This document shows positions 28,546 through 36,087 of a stretch of 64,000 nucleotides of DNA, in pieces. The stretch covers positions 81,639 through 145,638 of the forward strand of contig UQYM01000002.1 of the NCBI GenBank assembly GCA_900545315.1, given 5' to 3'. Numbering within the stretch: the first letter of the stretch is position 1; each line of letters starts with the position of its first letter. The stretch comes from an uncultured Alistipes sp. (GTDB lineage Bacteria; Bacteroidota; Bacteroidia; Bacteroidales; Rikenellaceae). The notes beneath the pieces are model-generated. The model had not been told where the DNA came from, did not search any database, and saw only the letters and a list, made by a program, of their open reading frames with translations. A program made the position numbers and the translations under genes.

Positions 28546-28831
28546 TTGTATCTGTGACTTCACCGCTTGCTTATCACTCCATATCATCCTTGCTCCGAAG
28601 GGTCACAATATCTTCGTGAATATTATGCCCATACTCGCACACGCGGTATAACACACAAATACTTACACCTTGTTAGAAGCTTTGGGGTTTGAGGCAACTA
28701 CTCAACCATGGCTGCTATTGGTTTTCCTACATGACTAAAAAACACTCAATTTTTAGATCTAATTGAAAGCCTTTAAACTGATTAAGCTGATGCGGGCATG
28801 TAAAACCAAAAAAGAATAAAAGAATAAAAAC
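28546..28831. other. Gene-free spacer between phosphatase and radC
   Basis: Convergent region of nearly 290 nt with no recognisable gene or RNA. Near 28811 a short direct repeat of AAAGAATA occurs twice. Confidence 0.4.
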
Positions 28832-29542
28832 TTAACGATCGTGTAAAATCGGGGTTCGTTCGGCATCAATGCGGTCGAAAAAACCGTGGTTTCGGAAGCT
28901 GTAACACACTCCAGCCGTGATGATCACATGGTCGGCAACAGTCATATCGAACAGCGCCGCTGCACGTACCACACGTTCAGTGATCTCATTGTCCGCCCCA
29001 CTGGGTAACGGATTGCCCGAAGGGTGGTTATGCACCAGCAATATCCCTTGAGCCAACCGTTCAATCGCCCGCTTGACAATCAATTTATAGTCAACAACCG
29101 TCCCCGTCACACCGCCTTGACTCACCCGAACCCGGTCCAAAATCCGGTTCGATGCATTGAGATAGATAACCCAGAACTCTTCGTGCGGCAACATTCCCAA
29201 CTGGGGTTGAAAGATCTCGATCACATCACGGTCAGTCATTATGGTATCTTTTACCTGACTCTCCGCAGCACGACAGCGCCGCCCCAACTCCAGAGCGGCA
29301 CTCACAAAGGCGGCACGCGTCACCCCCAACCGAACCACAGAACGCAACCGAATCACCGACTCCTGGGCGATGGCCGTCAAATCACCGCCATAGGCCGCCA
29401 AAAGGGCTTCCGAAAGCTCCAAAGCCGAGCCGCCAGCCTCGCCCTTCTGCAACAATACGGAGAGCAATTCGGCATCCGTTAGCTCCTGTGCTCCACGGGT
29501 CACCAACTTTTCACGCACCTGTTTATCGGTCAACAACATCAT
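28832..29542 (-). CDS. radC: RadC family JAB-domain protein
   Basis: UPF0758 family. An N-terminal helix-hairpin-helix-like part (about 15-80) is followed by an MPN/JAB metalloprotease-like domain with the motif VHNHPSGNPLPSGADNE, whose His, His, Ser and Asp would bind zinc. Despite the radC name, a DNA repair role is not established for the family; members are often near mobile DNA. At 236 residues it is full length. The ATG overlaps the stop codon of a 64-codon upstream frame (ATGA). Confidence 0.92.
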   Translation of the reverse strand: MMLLTDKQVREKLVTRGAQELTDAELLSVLLQKGEAGGSALELSEALLAAYGGDLTAIAQESVIRLRSVVRLGVTRAAFVSAALELGRRCRAAESQVKDTIMTDRDVIEIFQPQLGMLPHEEFWVIYLNASNRILDRVRVSQGGVTGTVVDYKLIVKRAIERLAQGILLVHNHPSGNPLPSGADNEITERVVRAAALFDMTVADHVIITAGVCYSFRNHGFFDRIDAERTPILHDR

Positions 29543-29733
29543 TCAATAGCCCATTGAGTCGTAACAATCGCACATTCAGTCTCTACAAGATAACCATTTT
29601 CTTGCCAATGCACAACTATTTTAGGAGAAACCGTTCTGCCCTTACCTGAGCCAACGCTCCGTAGCCCCTTGAGTACGACCAAGTTCATCCTCCGCATAGG
29701 ACTATAGGACACAGCACTTTTGTTTCCGCTCAT
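29539..29733 (-). CDS. Possible small ORF overlapping the radC start
   Basis: A 64-codon frame starting MSGNKSAVSYSP whose TGA stop overlaps the first ATG of radC (ATGA), an arrangement often seen in translationally coupled genes. The product is basic in the first half, has no signal or membrane segment and no family I know. It could be a real small gene, a decayed gene or chance. Confidence 0.25.
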   Translation of the reverse strand: MSGNKSAVSYSPMRRMNLVVLKGLRSVGSGKGRTVSPKIVVHWQENGYLVETECAIVTTQWAIE

Positions 29734-29755
29734 CCAAGCAGCGTGGGGAAAAGAG

Positions 29756-29960
29756 TAGAAAAGTTGGAATTAAGGAGAAGAGTAAGAGGAAAAAGGGAGA
29801 GAGCAGAGTGAAGAGGGGCCGAAAGGGAAGGATGACTGGCGAAAGGAAGAAGGGAAAGAAGAACAAAGATAAGAAGGAGGAGGAGAAGCAGATACAACAG
29901 AAGGAATGAGAAGAAGGCGGAAGAGAAAGAGTGAAAGAGAAGAATTAAGAAAAATGAGGT
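29756..29960. other. Purine-rich, strand-asymmetric tract
   Basis: About 200 nt in which the plus strand is nearly all A and G with rare pyrimidines (for example GGAGGAGGAGAAG near 29876). Translation of either strand gives only low-complexity peptides (Leu/Phe/Ser-rich on the minus strand), which I do not regard as genes. Such tracts can form triplex or stiff DNA; no repeat unit is obvious. Confidence 0.7.
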
Positions 29961-30121
29961 CAACAAATGCAGGCAAGCAAGCTGTATCAGAAACATGCAT
30001 CATCAACGCCAAAAGATCAATGAATCAACATTAGATCTCCTCTGCCCTAACAAATCTCCCTACTCTTGACAAAACTATACCCTTAACAAATTAGCTGTTA
30101 AGGTCCTGCACTGTCTGTATT
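29961..30121. other. Gene-free spacer beyond the purine tract
   Basis: The remainder of a near 390-nt gene-free stretch before rnc. It contains TTAGCTGTTAAGG and neighbouring AT-rich sequence but no convincing gene or hairpin. Confidence 0.35.
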
Positions 30122-30895
30122 TTACAAGGAGTTTACGTCAATCGCTCCCAATGGACCGTCGGGTGCAACTTGGCGTAGGGTTTCGGTGGCATGCATGGCA
30201 GCCATCTGTTCAGCCTCTTTTTTCGATCCACCCTCACCGGCTCCGATCTCCTGCCCATCCAACGTCACCACAGAACGAAACGTCGGATGCTGCGTCGTAA
30301 AATCGGACCCATTCACCGTGTGAAAAGCCACCTGACGTTTGCACTTCTGCCCCCACTCAATCAAGCGACTCTTGAAATCGGTCTCCGTATGGGTCATATT
30401 GCCCAGGTTGATATACTTGCGCAGGATCTCATTGATAAAAAGGCGATTGGCAAAATCATACCCCTTATCCAGATAGATGGCCCCCATCATCGCCTCCAAC
30501 GCATCGCCATAAAGGTGCTTCTGTGCAAAATTGCCTCCACCCTGCACAATAATATGTTTATCCAACCCAATGCGCAACCCCAAAGCATTCAAGGTACTAC
30601 GGCTGACAATACGCGAACGCAACTGCGTCAAAAAACCTTCGTCGTGTTCAGGAAATTCGATGAACAGATAGTCGGAAACAATCGCCTCAATCACCGCATC
30701 GCCCAGAAATTCAAGACGTTCGTTATTGATCGGCGTGCCATCCTCCAAAAACAACGAAGCTGACCTGTGAATTAAGGCCAGCTTGTATAGTTCTATGTTG
30801 TTCGGCAGAATGCCGAAAAGATCATTCACAATTTTATAATACTCCCTGTCCCGACTCCAACGGAGCTTCAGAGCAAGCAGTATTGAACCCGCCAC
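30122..30895 (-). CDS. rnc: Ribonuclease III
   Basis: Cleaves double-stranded RNA in rRNA processing and mRNA decay. The signature NNERLEFLGDAV occupies residues 57-68, with the catalytic glutamates and aspartate in the expected places, and the C-terminal 80 residues form a double-stranded-RNA-binding domain (FKSRLIEWGQKCKRQ ... GGSKKEAEQMAAMHA). The only start that keeps the N-terminus is GTG at 30895, three nt after the fabF stop. The gene is the last of the acpP-fabF-rnc cluster, a conserved order in Bacteroidota. Confidence 0.95.
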   Translation of the reverse strand: MAGSILLALKLRWSRDREYYKIVNDLFGILPNNIELYKLALIHRSASLFLEDGTPINNERLEFLGDAVIEAIVSDYLFIEFPEHDEGFLTQLRSRIVSRSTLNALGLRIGLDKHIIVQGGGNFAQKHLYGDALEAMMGAIYLDKGYDFANRLFINEILRKYINLGNMTHTETDFKSRLIEWGQKCKRQVAFHTVNGSDFTTQHPTFRSVVTLDGQEIGAGEGGSKKEAEQMAAMHATETLRQVAPDGPLGAIDVNSL

Positions 30896-30898
30896 CGG

Positions 30899-32149
30899 TT
30901 ACTCAACTTTTTTAAAGATCACCGTCGAGTTGTGGCCACCGAAACCGAACGTGTTGCTCAACGCACATTTCACATCACGTTTCTGAGCTACATTCAGCGT
31001 CAGGTTGAGCTTCGGATCGATCTTCGGATCCAGGTTCTCATTGTTGATGGTCGGCGCTACGATACCTTTAGTCAACGACATGATGCATGCCAACGCCTCG
31101 ATCGCGCCCGCTGCACCCAGCAGGTGTCCCGTCATGGACTTGGTCGAGTTGATGTTCATCTTGTAAGCATGCTCGCCGAACGTAGCCACGATACCGTTCA
31201 ACTCAGCCAAATCACCCACAGGAGTCGATGTTCCGTGAGAGTTGACCAGGTCGATATCCTCCGGCTTCAAACCGGCATCATTGATGGCATCGATCATCGC
31301 TTTGCGTGCACCAATTCCTTCTGGATGCGGCGCAGTCAAGTGGTAAGCATCGGCACTCATACCGCCTCCGGCCACCTCAGCATAAATCTTGGCTCCACGA
31401 GCCTTGGCGTGCTCGTACTCCTCAAGCATCAACGCACCTGCACCCTCACCGATCACAAAACCGTCACGATCTACATCGAACGGACGAGAAGCGTGCTGAT
31501 AGTCGTCGTTGCGGGTCGAAAGCGCCTGCATCGAGTTGAAACCACCCACTCCGGGAGGGTTGATGGCAGCCTCTGAACCACCTGTCAAAATCATATCGGC
31601 ACGACCCAAACGAATATAGGTCAATGCATCAATCATCGCGTGATTCGACGATGCACAAGCCGATACCGTACAATAGTTCGGCCCACGGAAACCGTATTTC
31701 ATCGAAATCTGACCGGCACCCATGTCCGCAATCATCTTCGGAATGAAGAAAGGGCTATATCGAGGTACGAAACCGCCCTCGACATAGCTCTTTACCTCTT
31801 GGTAGAATGTCTCCAATCCACCTATACCCGAAGCCCAGATAACTCCGACCATATCCTTGTCAATCTTCTCGAGATCAAGTCCCGAATCTTTCACAGCCTG
31901 CTCGGCCGCAACAAGGGCATACTGCGTGTAGAGGTCATACTTGCGGACCTCCTTGCGATCAAAAAAGTTACTGGGATCATAGCCTTTGAGCTCGCAGGCA
32001 AATTTTGTCTTGAAGTTAGAAGCATCGAAATGTGTGATGGGGCCCGCTCCGCTAACACCGTTGGCAAGATTGGTGAAATACTCCTCGATGTTGTTTCCCA
32101 GTGGGTTCAGGGTACCTATTCCGGTTACTACTACTCTCCGTTGTTTCAT
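30899..32149 (-). CDS. fabF: Beta-ketoacyl-ACP synthase II
   Basis: Condenses malonyl-ACP with a growing acyl-ACP in fatty acid elongation. The catalytic triad is visible as Cys165 (TVSACASS), His305 (NSHGTSTP) and His342 (SMTGHLLGAAG). At 416 residues it is full length. It follows acpP by 55 nt and precedes rnc by 3 nt, so all three are one operon. Confidence 0.97.
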   Translation of the reverse strand: MKQRRVVVTGIGTLNPLGNNIEEYFTNLANGVSGAGPITHFDASNFKTKFACELKGYDPSNFFDRKEVRKYDLYTQYALVAAEQAVKDSGLDLEKIDKDMVGVIWASGIGGLETFYQEVKSYVEGGFVPRYSPFFIPKMIADMGAGQISMKYGFRGPNYCTVSACASSNHAMIDALTYIRLGRADMILTGGSEAAINPPGVGGFNSMQALSTRNDDYQHASRPFDVDRDGFVIGEGAGALMLEEYEHAKARGAKIYAEVAGGGMSADAYHLTAPHPEGIGARKAMIDAINDAGLKPEDIDLVNSHGTSTPVGDLAELNGIVATFGEHAYKMNINSTKSMTGHLLGAAGAIEALACIMSLTKGIVAPTINNENLDPKIDPKLNLTLNVAQKRDVKCALSNTFGFGGHNSTVIFKKVE

Positions 32150-32204
32150 AAATGAAATCTCGTTTGTTAAACAAAAATTCGCCCGACTCTCTCAAGGCCT
32201 TTTA

Positions 32205-32441
32205 TTAGTTCTTCTTAGAAGAAATGTAAGTGATAGCGTCACCTACAGTGGTGATCTTCTCTGCGTCTTCGTCAGGAATTGAAATCTCAAATTCTTTCTC
32301 GAATTCCATGATCAACTCTACAGTGTCCAGTGAATCTGCACCCAGATCGTTGGTGAAGCTTGCAGTAGGAACAACCTCAGCTGCGTCAACACCCAGCTTA
32401 TCCACGATAATGTCCACTACTTTTGAAGAAATGTCTGACAT
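32205..32441 (-). CDS. acpP: Acyl carrier protein
   Basis: A 78-residue acidic four-helix protein carrying the acyl chain on a phosphopantetheine attached to Ser37 of the motif [10 protein letters not shown]. First gene of the acpP-fabF-rnc operon. Its start lies 65 nt downstream of a -7 box on the minus strand. Confidence 0.97.
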   Translation of the reverse strand: MSDISSKVVDIIVDKLGVDAAEVVPTASFTNDLGADSLDTVELIMEFEKEFEISIPDEDAEKITTVGDAITYISSKKN

Positions 32442-32501
32442 GATACTAATGATTTAGGTTTAACATTATTCCAAAATAACTTCGTAACTCAAAGCCAATT
32501 T

Positions 32502-32534
32502 TTTGCAAAAGTAACACTTTTTCCCTTACATTTG
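32502..32534 (+). promoter_or_regulatory. Promoter of purN
   Basis: TTTG (32502-32505), 21-nt spacer and TACATTTG (32527-32534) on the plus strand. The ATG of purN is 60 nt further on. Confidence 0.6.
32506..32513 (-). promoter_or_regulatory. -7 box of the acpP operon
   Basis: TACTTTTG on the minus strand matches TAnnTTTG, 65 nt before the acpP ATG. It lies within the spacer of the purN promoter, so the two polymerases would compete for the same DNA. Confidence 0.55.
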
Positions 32535-32593
32535 ATACCCGAAACGATTTTTTTACTGTCTCTCGGCTTTATACAAAACGCAACAACCTAATT

Positions 32594-33163
32594 ATGAAGA
32601 ATATAGCTGTTTTTGCTTCTGGGTCCGGAACAAACGCCGAAAACCTAATTCATTACTTTTCAAACAATTCGAACGGCACCGTTAAACTCATTTTGTCAAA
32701 CCGTATCAGTGCCGGCGTATTGGATCGTGCCGACCGACTCGGTGTCAAACGTGTTGTTTTTGACCGCGATACATTTCTCAACACCGAAAAGATCCTCTAC
32801 CTGCTCCAAGCCGAAAAGATCGACTATATTGTGCTGGCAGGATTCCTGATGCTCGTCCCCGACTACCTGATCCAAGCCTACCCCGGACGTATCGTCAACA
32901 TACACCCCTCCCTGCTTCCCAAGTATGGCGGCAAAGGCATGTATGGCGAACGGGTCCATGAAGCGGTCGTAGCCGCCGGAGAGCACGAATCGGGAATCAC
33001 CATCCACCACCTCAACGGACAGTACGACAGCGGCGATATCATCGCCCAATACAAGGTCCCGGTCCTTCCGACCGACACCCCGGCCGACGTCGCAGCCAAA
33101 GTACACGCCCTCGAATACGAATACTACCCCAAAGTGATCGAAAACGAATTGACCAAATTTTAA
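32594..33163 (+). CDS. purN: Phosphoribosylglycinamide formyltransferase
   Basis: Third step of purine synthesis, transferring a formyl group from 10-formyl-tetrahydrofolate to GAR. The family motif NIHPSLLPKYGGKGMYG starts at 102, giving catalytic Asn102 and His104, with Asp145 in GQYDSGDII. The N-terminal FASGSGTNAENL binds the ribosyl phosphate. The 189-residue length is complete. It is divergent from acpP. Confidence 0.96.
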   Translation: MKNIAVFASGSGTNAENLIHYFSNNSNGTVKLILSNRISAGVLDRADRLGVKRVVFDRDTFLNTEKILYLLQAEKIDYIVLAGFLMLVPDYLIQAYPGRIVNIHPSLLPKYGGKGMYGERVHEAVVAAGEHESGITIHHLNGQYDSGDIIAQYKVPVLPTDTPADVAAKVHALEYEYYPKVIENELTKF

Positions 33164-33476
33164 TTGACCACTTACCTTAATACAATGCCCTGATGCCCTG
33201 ATGCCCTGCCTTCGCCGTGCGGCACCCTTAACAGATCCGATCCAAATACTGCAACTGTGGCAGTCAATAAAAATCCTTGGAGACGACCTGAGGCCCCACA
33301 CCAACAAAAGACCCTCAACAAAAACAGCAACGAGAACAACAAAAAAACACAATTCACGATTCGCTGTTTTATTAATTAACCGGTCGCGTATATTGTCGTC
33401 TTGGTTAAGGATTTAGAGAGCAAGGACACATAATAGCTCATAGAATAGATACGTTCATTTTCAATACATTTAGACA
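33164..33476. other. Gene-free spacer between purN and pepE
   Basis: About 313 nt with an 8-bp triple tandem repeat near the left end and no recognisable gene. A TTAATTAA palindrome lies near 33373. Confidence 0.4.
33185..33208 (+). repeat. Tandem repeat of ATGCCCTG, three copies
   Basis: Three perfect head-to-tail copies of the 8-mer ATGCCCTG, 20 nt after the purN stop codon. Such a repeat can vary in copy number by slippage but lies outside any gene here. Confidence 0.9.
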
Positions 33477-34199
33477 ATGAAACTCCTGTTGATCAGCAAT
33501 TCAACCAATGCCGGCGAAGCCTATTTGGAATACCCCAAAGCTCAGCTGGGTGACTTCTTTCGTGGAATCGATGAAGTGGTATTCGTTCCCTACGCTGCTG
33601 TAACCTTCTCGTTCGATGCCTATCAGGAAAAGGTGCAGGCCCCCTTCTCCGAATTGGGCATTCGCGTGCGTTCGGTACACCGCGAAAAAGATCCTGTCGC
33701 CGCAATCCGTTCCGCTCAAGGGATCGTCGTAGGCGGTGGCAACACCTTCCGACTGGCACAGATGATGCAACAACAGGGGCTCATTGAGGCAATCCGCCAA
33801 CGGGTCATCGAGGATCATATCCCATACGCCGGGTGGAGCGCCGGCAGCAACATGGCCTGCCCTACCATCGGCACCACCAACGACATGCCGATTATTCAGC
33901 CCGAATCGTTCCGGGCCATCGGCCTGATCCCCTTCCAGATCAACCCCCACTACCTGGATGCCCACCCCGAAGGACACGCCGGCGAAACACGCGAACAACG
34001 CATTGCTGAATATATCGTTCTCAATCCCAATGTGTATGTGGCTGGCCTGCGGGAGGGGTGTATTCTCCGATACGAGGCAGGCAAACTCTCGTTAATCGGA
34101 CCTTGCCCCATGCGCATCTTCCACTACGGCGAGGAGGCACGTGAGGTCACCGCCGGCGATGATCTGCAATTCCTATTGGCCAAGCCACAGTCAAAATAA
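33477..34199 (+). CDS. pepE: Dipeptidase E (alpha-aspartyl dipeptidase)
   Basis: A cytoplasmic S51 serine peptidase that cleaves dipeptides with N-terminal aspartate. The nucleophile is Ser121 in YAGWSAGSNMACPT, and the glycine-rich GIVVGGGNTFRL (82-93) precedes it as in the Salmonella enzyme. Length 240 residues is close to the usual 230. It is followed 5 nt later by the YraN-like gene, so the two are probably co-transcribed. Confidence 0.94.
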   Translation: MKLLLISNSTNAGEAYLEYPKAQLGDFFRGIDEVVFVPYAAVTFSFDAYQEKVQAPFSELGIRVRSVHREKDPVAAIRSAQGIVVGGGNTFRLAQMMQQQGLIEAIRQRVIEDHIPYAGWSAGSNMACPTIGTTNDMPIIQPESFRAIGLIPFQINPHYLDAHPEGHAGETREQRIAEYIVLNPNVYVAGLREGCILRYEAGKLSLIGPCPMRIFHYGEEAREVTAGDDLQFLLAKPQSK

Positions 34200-34204
34200 T
34201 CGCC

Positions 34205-34594
34205 ATGAGGGCTCGCGGAAAAGAGGAGCGGCTCGAGGCTTTAAGCCTCGGAGCCGAAGGCGAGCGGTTAGCGGCCAACTACCTGTTAGATTCCGGTTTC
34301 GACCTGCTGCACCGCAATTGGCGCAGCAATCATCACGAGCTCGACCTGGTTGCCCGCAAAGCAGGCATCCTGCACTTCGTCGAGGTCAAAAGCCGCTCTA
34401 CCGGAGGACTAACCACACCCGAAGAGGCGTTGACTCCGGCCAAATTCCGTTCGCTCTGCGCAGCCGCACGGGCCTATATTGCCGCCTACCGACTCGACAT
34501 GGAGGTACAGTTCGACCTGATCACCGTCGAATTCAATCCGGATGGGACCCATACGCTACGTTACCTGCCCGACGCAATCGCCCCACGTTGGTAA
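34205..34594 (+). CDS. YraN family (UPF0102) endonuclease-like protein
   Basis: A 129-residue protein with the restriction-endonuclease-like core of UPF0102: GAEGERLAANYLLDSGFDLLHRNWRSNHHELDLVARKAG and then FVEVKSRS, giving the E-x(n)-D...E-x-K active-site pattern. The biological role is unknown, although a link to recombination or competence has been proposed for the family. Five nt after pepE. Confidence 0.92.
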   Translation: MRARGKEERLEALSLGAEGERLAANYLLDSGFDLLHRNWRSNHHELDLVARKAGILHFVEVKSRSTGGLTTPEEALTPAKFRSLCAAARAYIAAYRLDMEVQFDLITVEFNPDGTHTLRYLPDAIAPRW

Positions 34595-35169
34595 CTACCC
34601 GTACAATCCCCCCTCTGGCGTATGTAGAGGCCTATAGACAAATGACTGAGGGATCCTATCGGGTTGGACCCTCATTGAACCCACGGCGCTTCTTGCCATC
34701 CAAACGCGCCTGTCATCACCAATCCACACTATCATTCTCCATACTCGGAGATCTATCTGGTGGGGTAACTGTTGTAAAAGGGTTCCACAGTGGGGACTCG
34801 ATTCAGGATCTTACCCTGATTGCGTTGTCAACACGGGTTTGGGCATTTCATTCTCCTGCCGCCAAAAGAGAGACGTCTATTCTATTTCTGGACAATACAG
34901 TCCTGACAGTTCAGAACTACCCTATTCAACCATAGTTTGGCCCTCAAGAGACATAAGTCTACATGTTCCATGGGGATCGAGTTCTGTTCAATCAAACTTT
35001 TCCACAAACAAAATCCCCCTAAATAGCCCTAAACCATGCTACAATTTCAATCTATTTTACACATCAACATATATCTATATATCAATTTATTACCACCATC
35101 AATAAAAATATTGTTAATAAAATCACAATATTTTCTTGACAGTTGGTGAACAACGTGATGCTAAAACCA
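34595..35169. other. Gene-free region between yraN and the DUF3467 gene
   Basis: About 575 nt up to the -7 box at 35170. A long open frame from inside yraN runs on to about 34935 but has no recognisable motif. The right half, from about 35040, is AT-rich. No RNA gene is recognised. Confidence 0.4.
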
Positions 35170-35177
35170 TATTTTTG
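35170..35177 (+). promoter_or_regulatory. -7 box of the DUF3467 gene
   Basis: TATTTTTG on the plus strand, 36 nt before the ATG at 35213. The likely transcript start falls at about 35181-35184, on or beside the ATG of a 10-codon leader frame. Confidence 0.5.
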
Positions 35178-35183
35178 CGATAA

Positions 35184-35216
35184 ATGAAGAACATTCTTAA
35201 AACAAGCGAACTATGA
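35184..35216 (+). CDS. Possible 10-codon leader peptide ORF
   Basis: An ATG at 35184 opens MKNILKTSEL and ends at TGA 35214-35216, overlapping the ATG of the next gene (ATGA). If the promoter call is right, this would be a nearly leaderless mini-ORF coupled to the DUF3467 gene. It has no run of regulatory codons. It could be accidental. Confidence 0.3.
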   Translation: MKNILKTSEL

Positions 35217-35536
35217 CACAACCAACAGGAAAGGCTCCCGAACTGGACCTTGAATTGGACAGTGAAATTGCTGATGGCATCTACTCAAACTTGGCTATCA
35301 TTTCGCACTCCGCCTCCGAATTTATTGTGGACTTCGCAACCATACTGCCCGGACTGGCTAAACCCAAAATTCGCAGCCGAATCATACTGACCCCCGAACA
35401 CGCCAAACGGCTCTTGCTCTCTTTGCAGGACAATATCGCCAAATACGAATCAACCAACGGATTGATCGCCCTCAGACCTACGGCCGCCGAAGAGAACGCC
35501 ATGCCAATGGGCTTCTGTAACAAAGGAGAGGCATAA
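35213..35536 (+). CDS. DUF3467 domain-containing protein
   Basis: A 107-residue protein matching DUF3467: IADGIYSNLAIISHSASEFIVDFATILPG then KIRSRIILTPEHAKRLLLSLQDNIAKYE. The family is widespread in Bacteroidales, often beside RNA polymerase or regulatory genes; its function is unknown. No membrane segment or signal peptide. Neither neighbour belongs to the genes usually recalled next to it. Confidence 0.9.
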   Translation: MTQPTGKAPELDLELDSEIADGIYSNLAIISHSASEFIVDFATILPGLAKPKIRSRIILTPEHAKRLLLSLQDNIAKYESTNGLIALRPTAAEENAMPMGFCNKGEA

Positions 35537-35696
35537 TACGCCTCTATTTTTATTCTAAGCTGCAACACCAATTCATTGCCGCTACAAGCATGTAGTATCG
35601 GCAGTGGTTTTTATGGACCATACATCGGTCATGTGAATATACCATAGGACAAATAGCATCCACTCCTTGGCCTATTTACATAGCCATCTTAATCCA

Positions 35697-35732
35697 AATA
35701 AACGCCGACATTTTGTCGGCGTTTATTCTTTT
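35697..35732 (+). terminator. Terminator after the DUF3467 gene
   Basis: Fourteen-bp stem AATAAACGCCGACA (35697-35710) with its complement (35714-35727), loop TTT, followed by CTTTTG. It is 160 nt after the stop codon and nearly symmetrical. Confidence 0.75.
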
Positions 35733-35938
35733 GCAAACAGGTTGATTCTCTTGTATCTGTAATAAAATTTCTCTATCTTGTTTTACTAGAATATATATTC
35801 GACACAATTGCATCGGGAAAAGCATGAAAGATATTGTAGCAGAGAGATAAACTCCTCTCCAGTTCGCCAGCTCAGGAAGAAATGAAATAAACCTCTTTTG
35901 CTGAACGAAGCCCATCATCATGCGACATGAGGACTCAA

Positions 35939-36013
35939 TAAAACACTCGATCCAATATAACTGTCGGTCAGTTCTGAGGCAAGCAGAGTCAAAGTAAAAC
36001 ACTCGATCCCAAT
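35939..36013 (+). repeat. Direct repeat pair TAAAACACTCGATCC
   Basis: The 15-mer TAAAACACTCGATCC occurs at 35939-35953 and again at 35995-36009, 56 nt apart, with related flanks (ACTCAA/AGTCAA before, CAAT after). Located 75-150 nt upstream of the DUF4419 gene. Confidence 0.8.
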
Positions 36014-36087
36014 GTGCCCTCCCAGTACTCACCTGGTAACACGCTAACAATTGATCAATACTCACTCCACCATAACGCCTCCACATT

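Larger units (their letters stand above)
35537..36087. other. Gene-free region between the DUF3467 and DUF4419 genes
   Basis: About 550 nt that holds a terminator (35697-35727) and a pair of imperfect direct repeats (35939-35956 and 35995-36013). A 176-codon minus-strand frame here overlaps the next gene and looks accidental. Confidence 0.45.

Noticed and set aside
29730..30012. Two overlapping minus-strand frames of Leu/Phe/Ser-rich peptides
   Set aside because: These are translations of the purine-rich tract, so composition rather than coding potential explains them.
33185..33208. ATGCCCTG tandem repeat considered as a CRISPR or phase-variation tract
   Set aside because: Only three 8-bp units without spacers and outside any gene or promoter.
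34141..34935. 264-codon frame running through pepE end, yraN and the spacer beyond
   Set aside because: Two genuine genes occupy it in other frames; the part beyond yraN lacks motifs.
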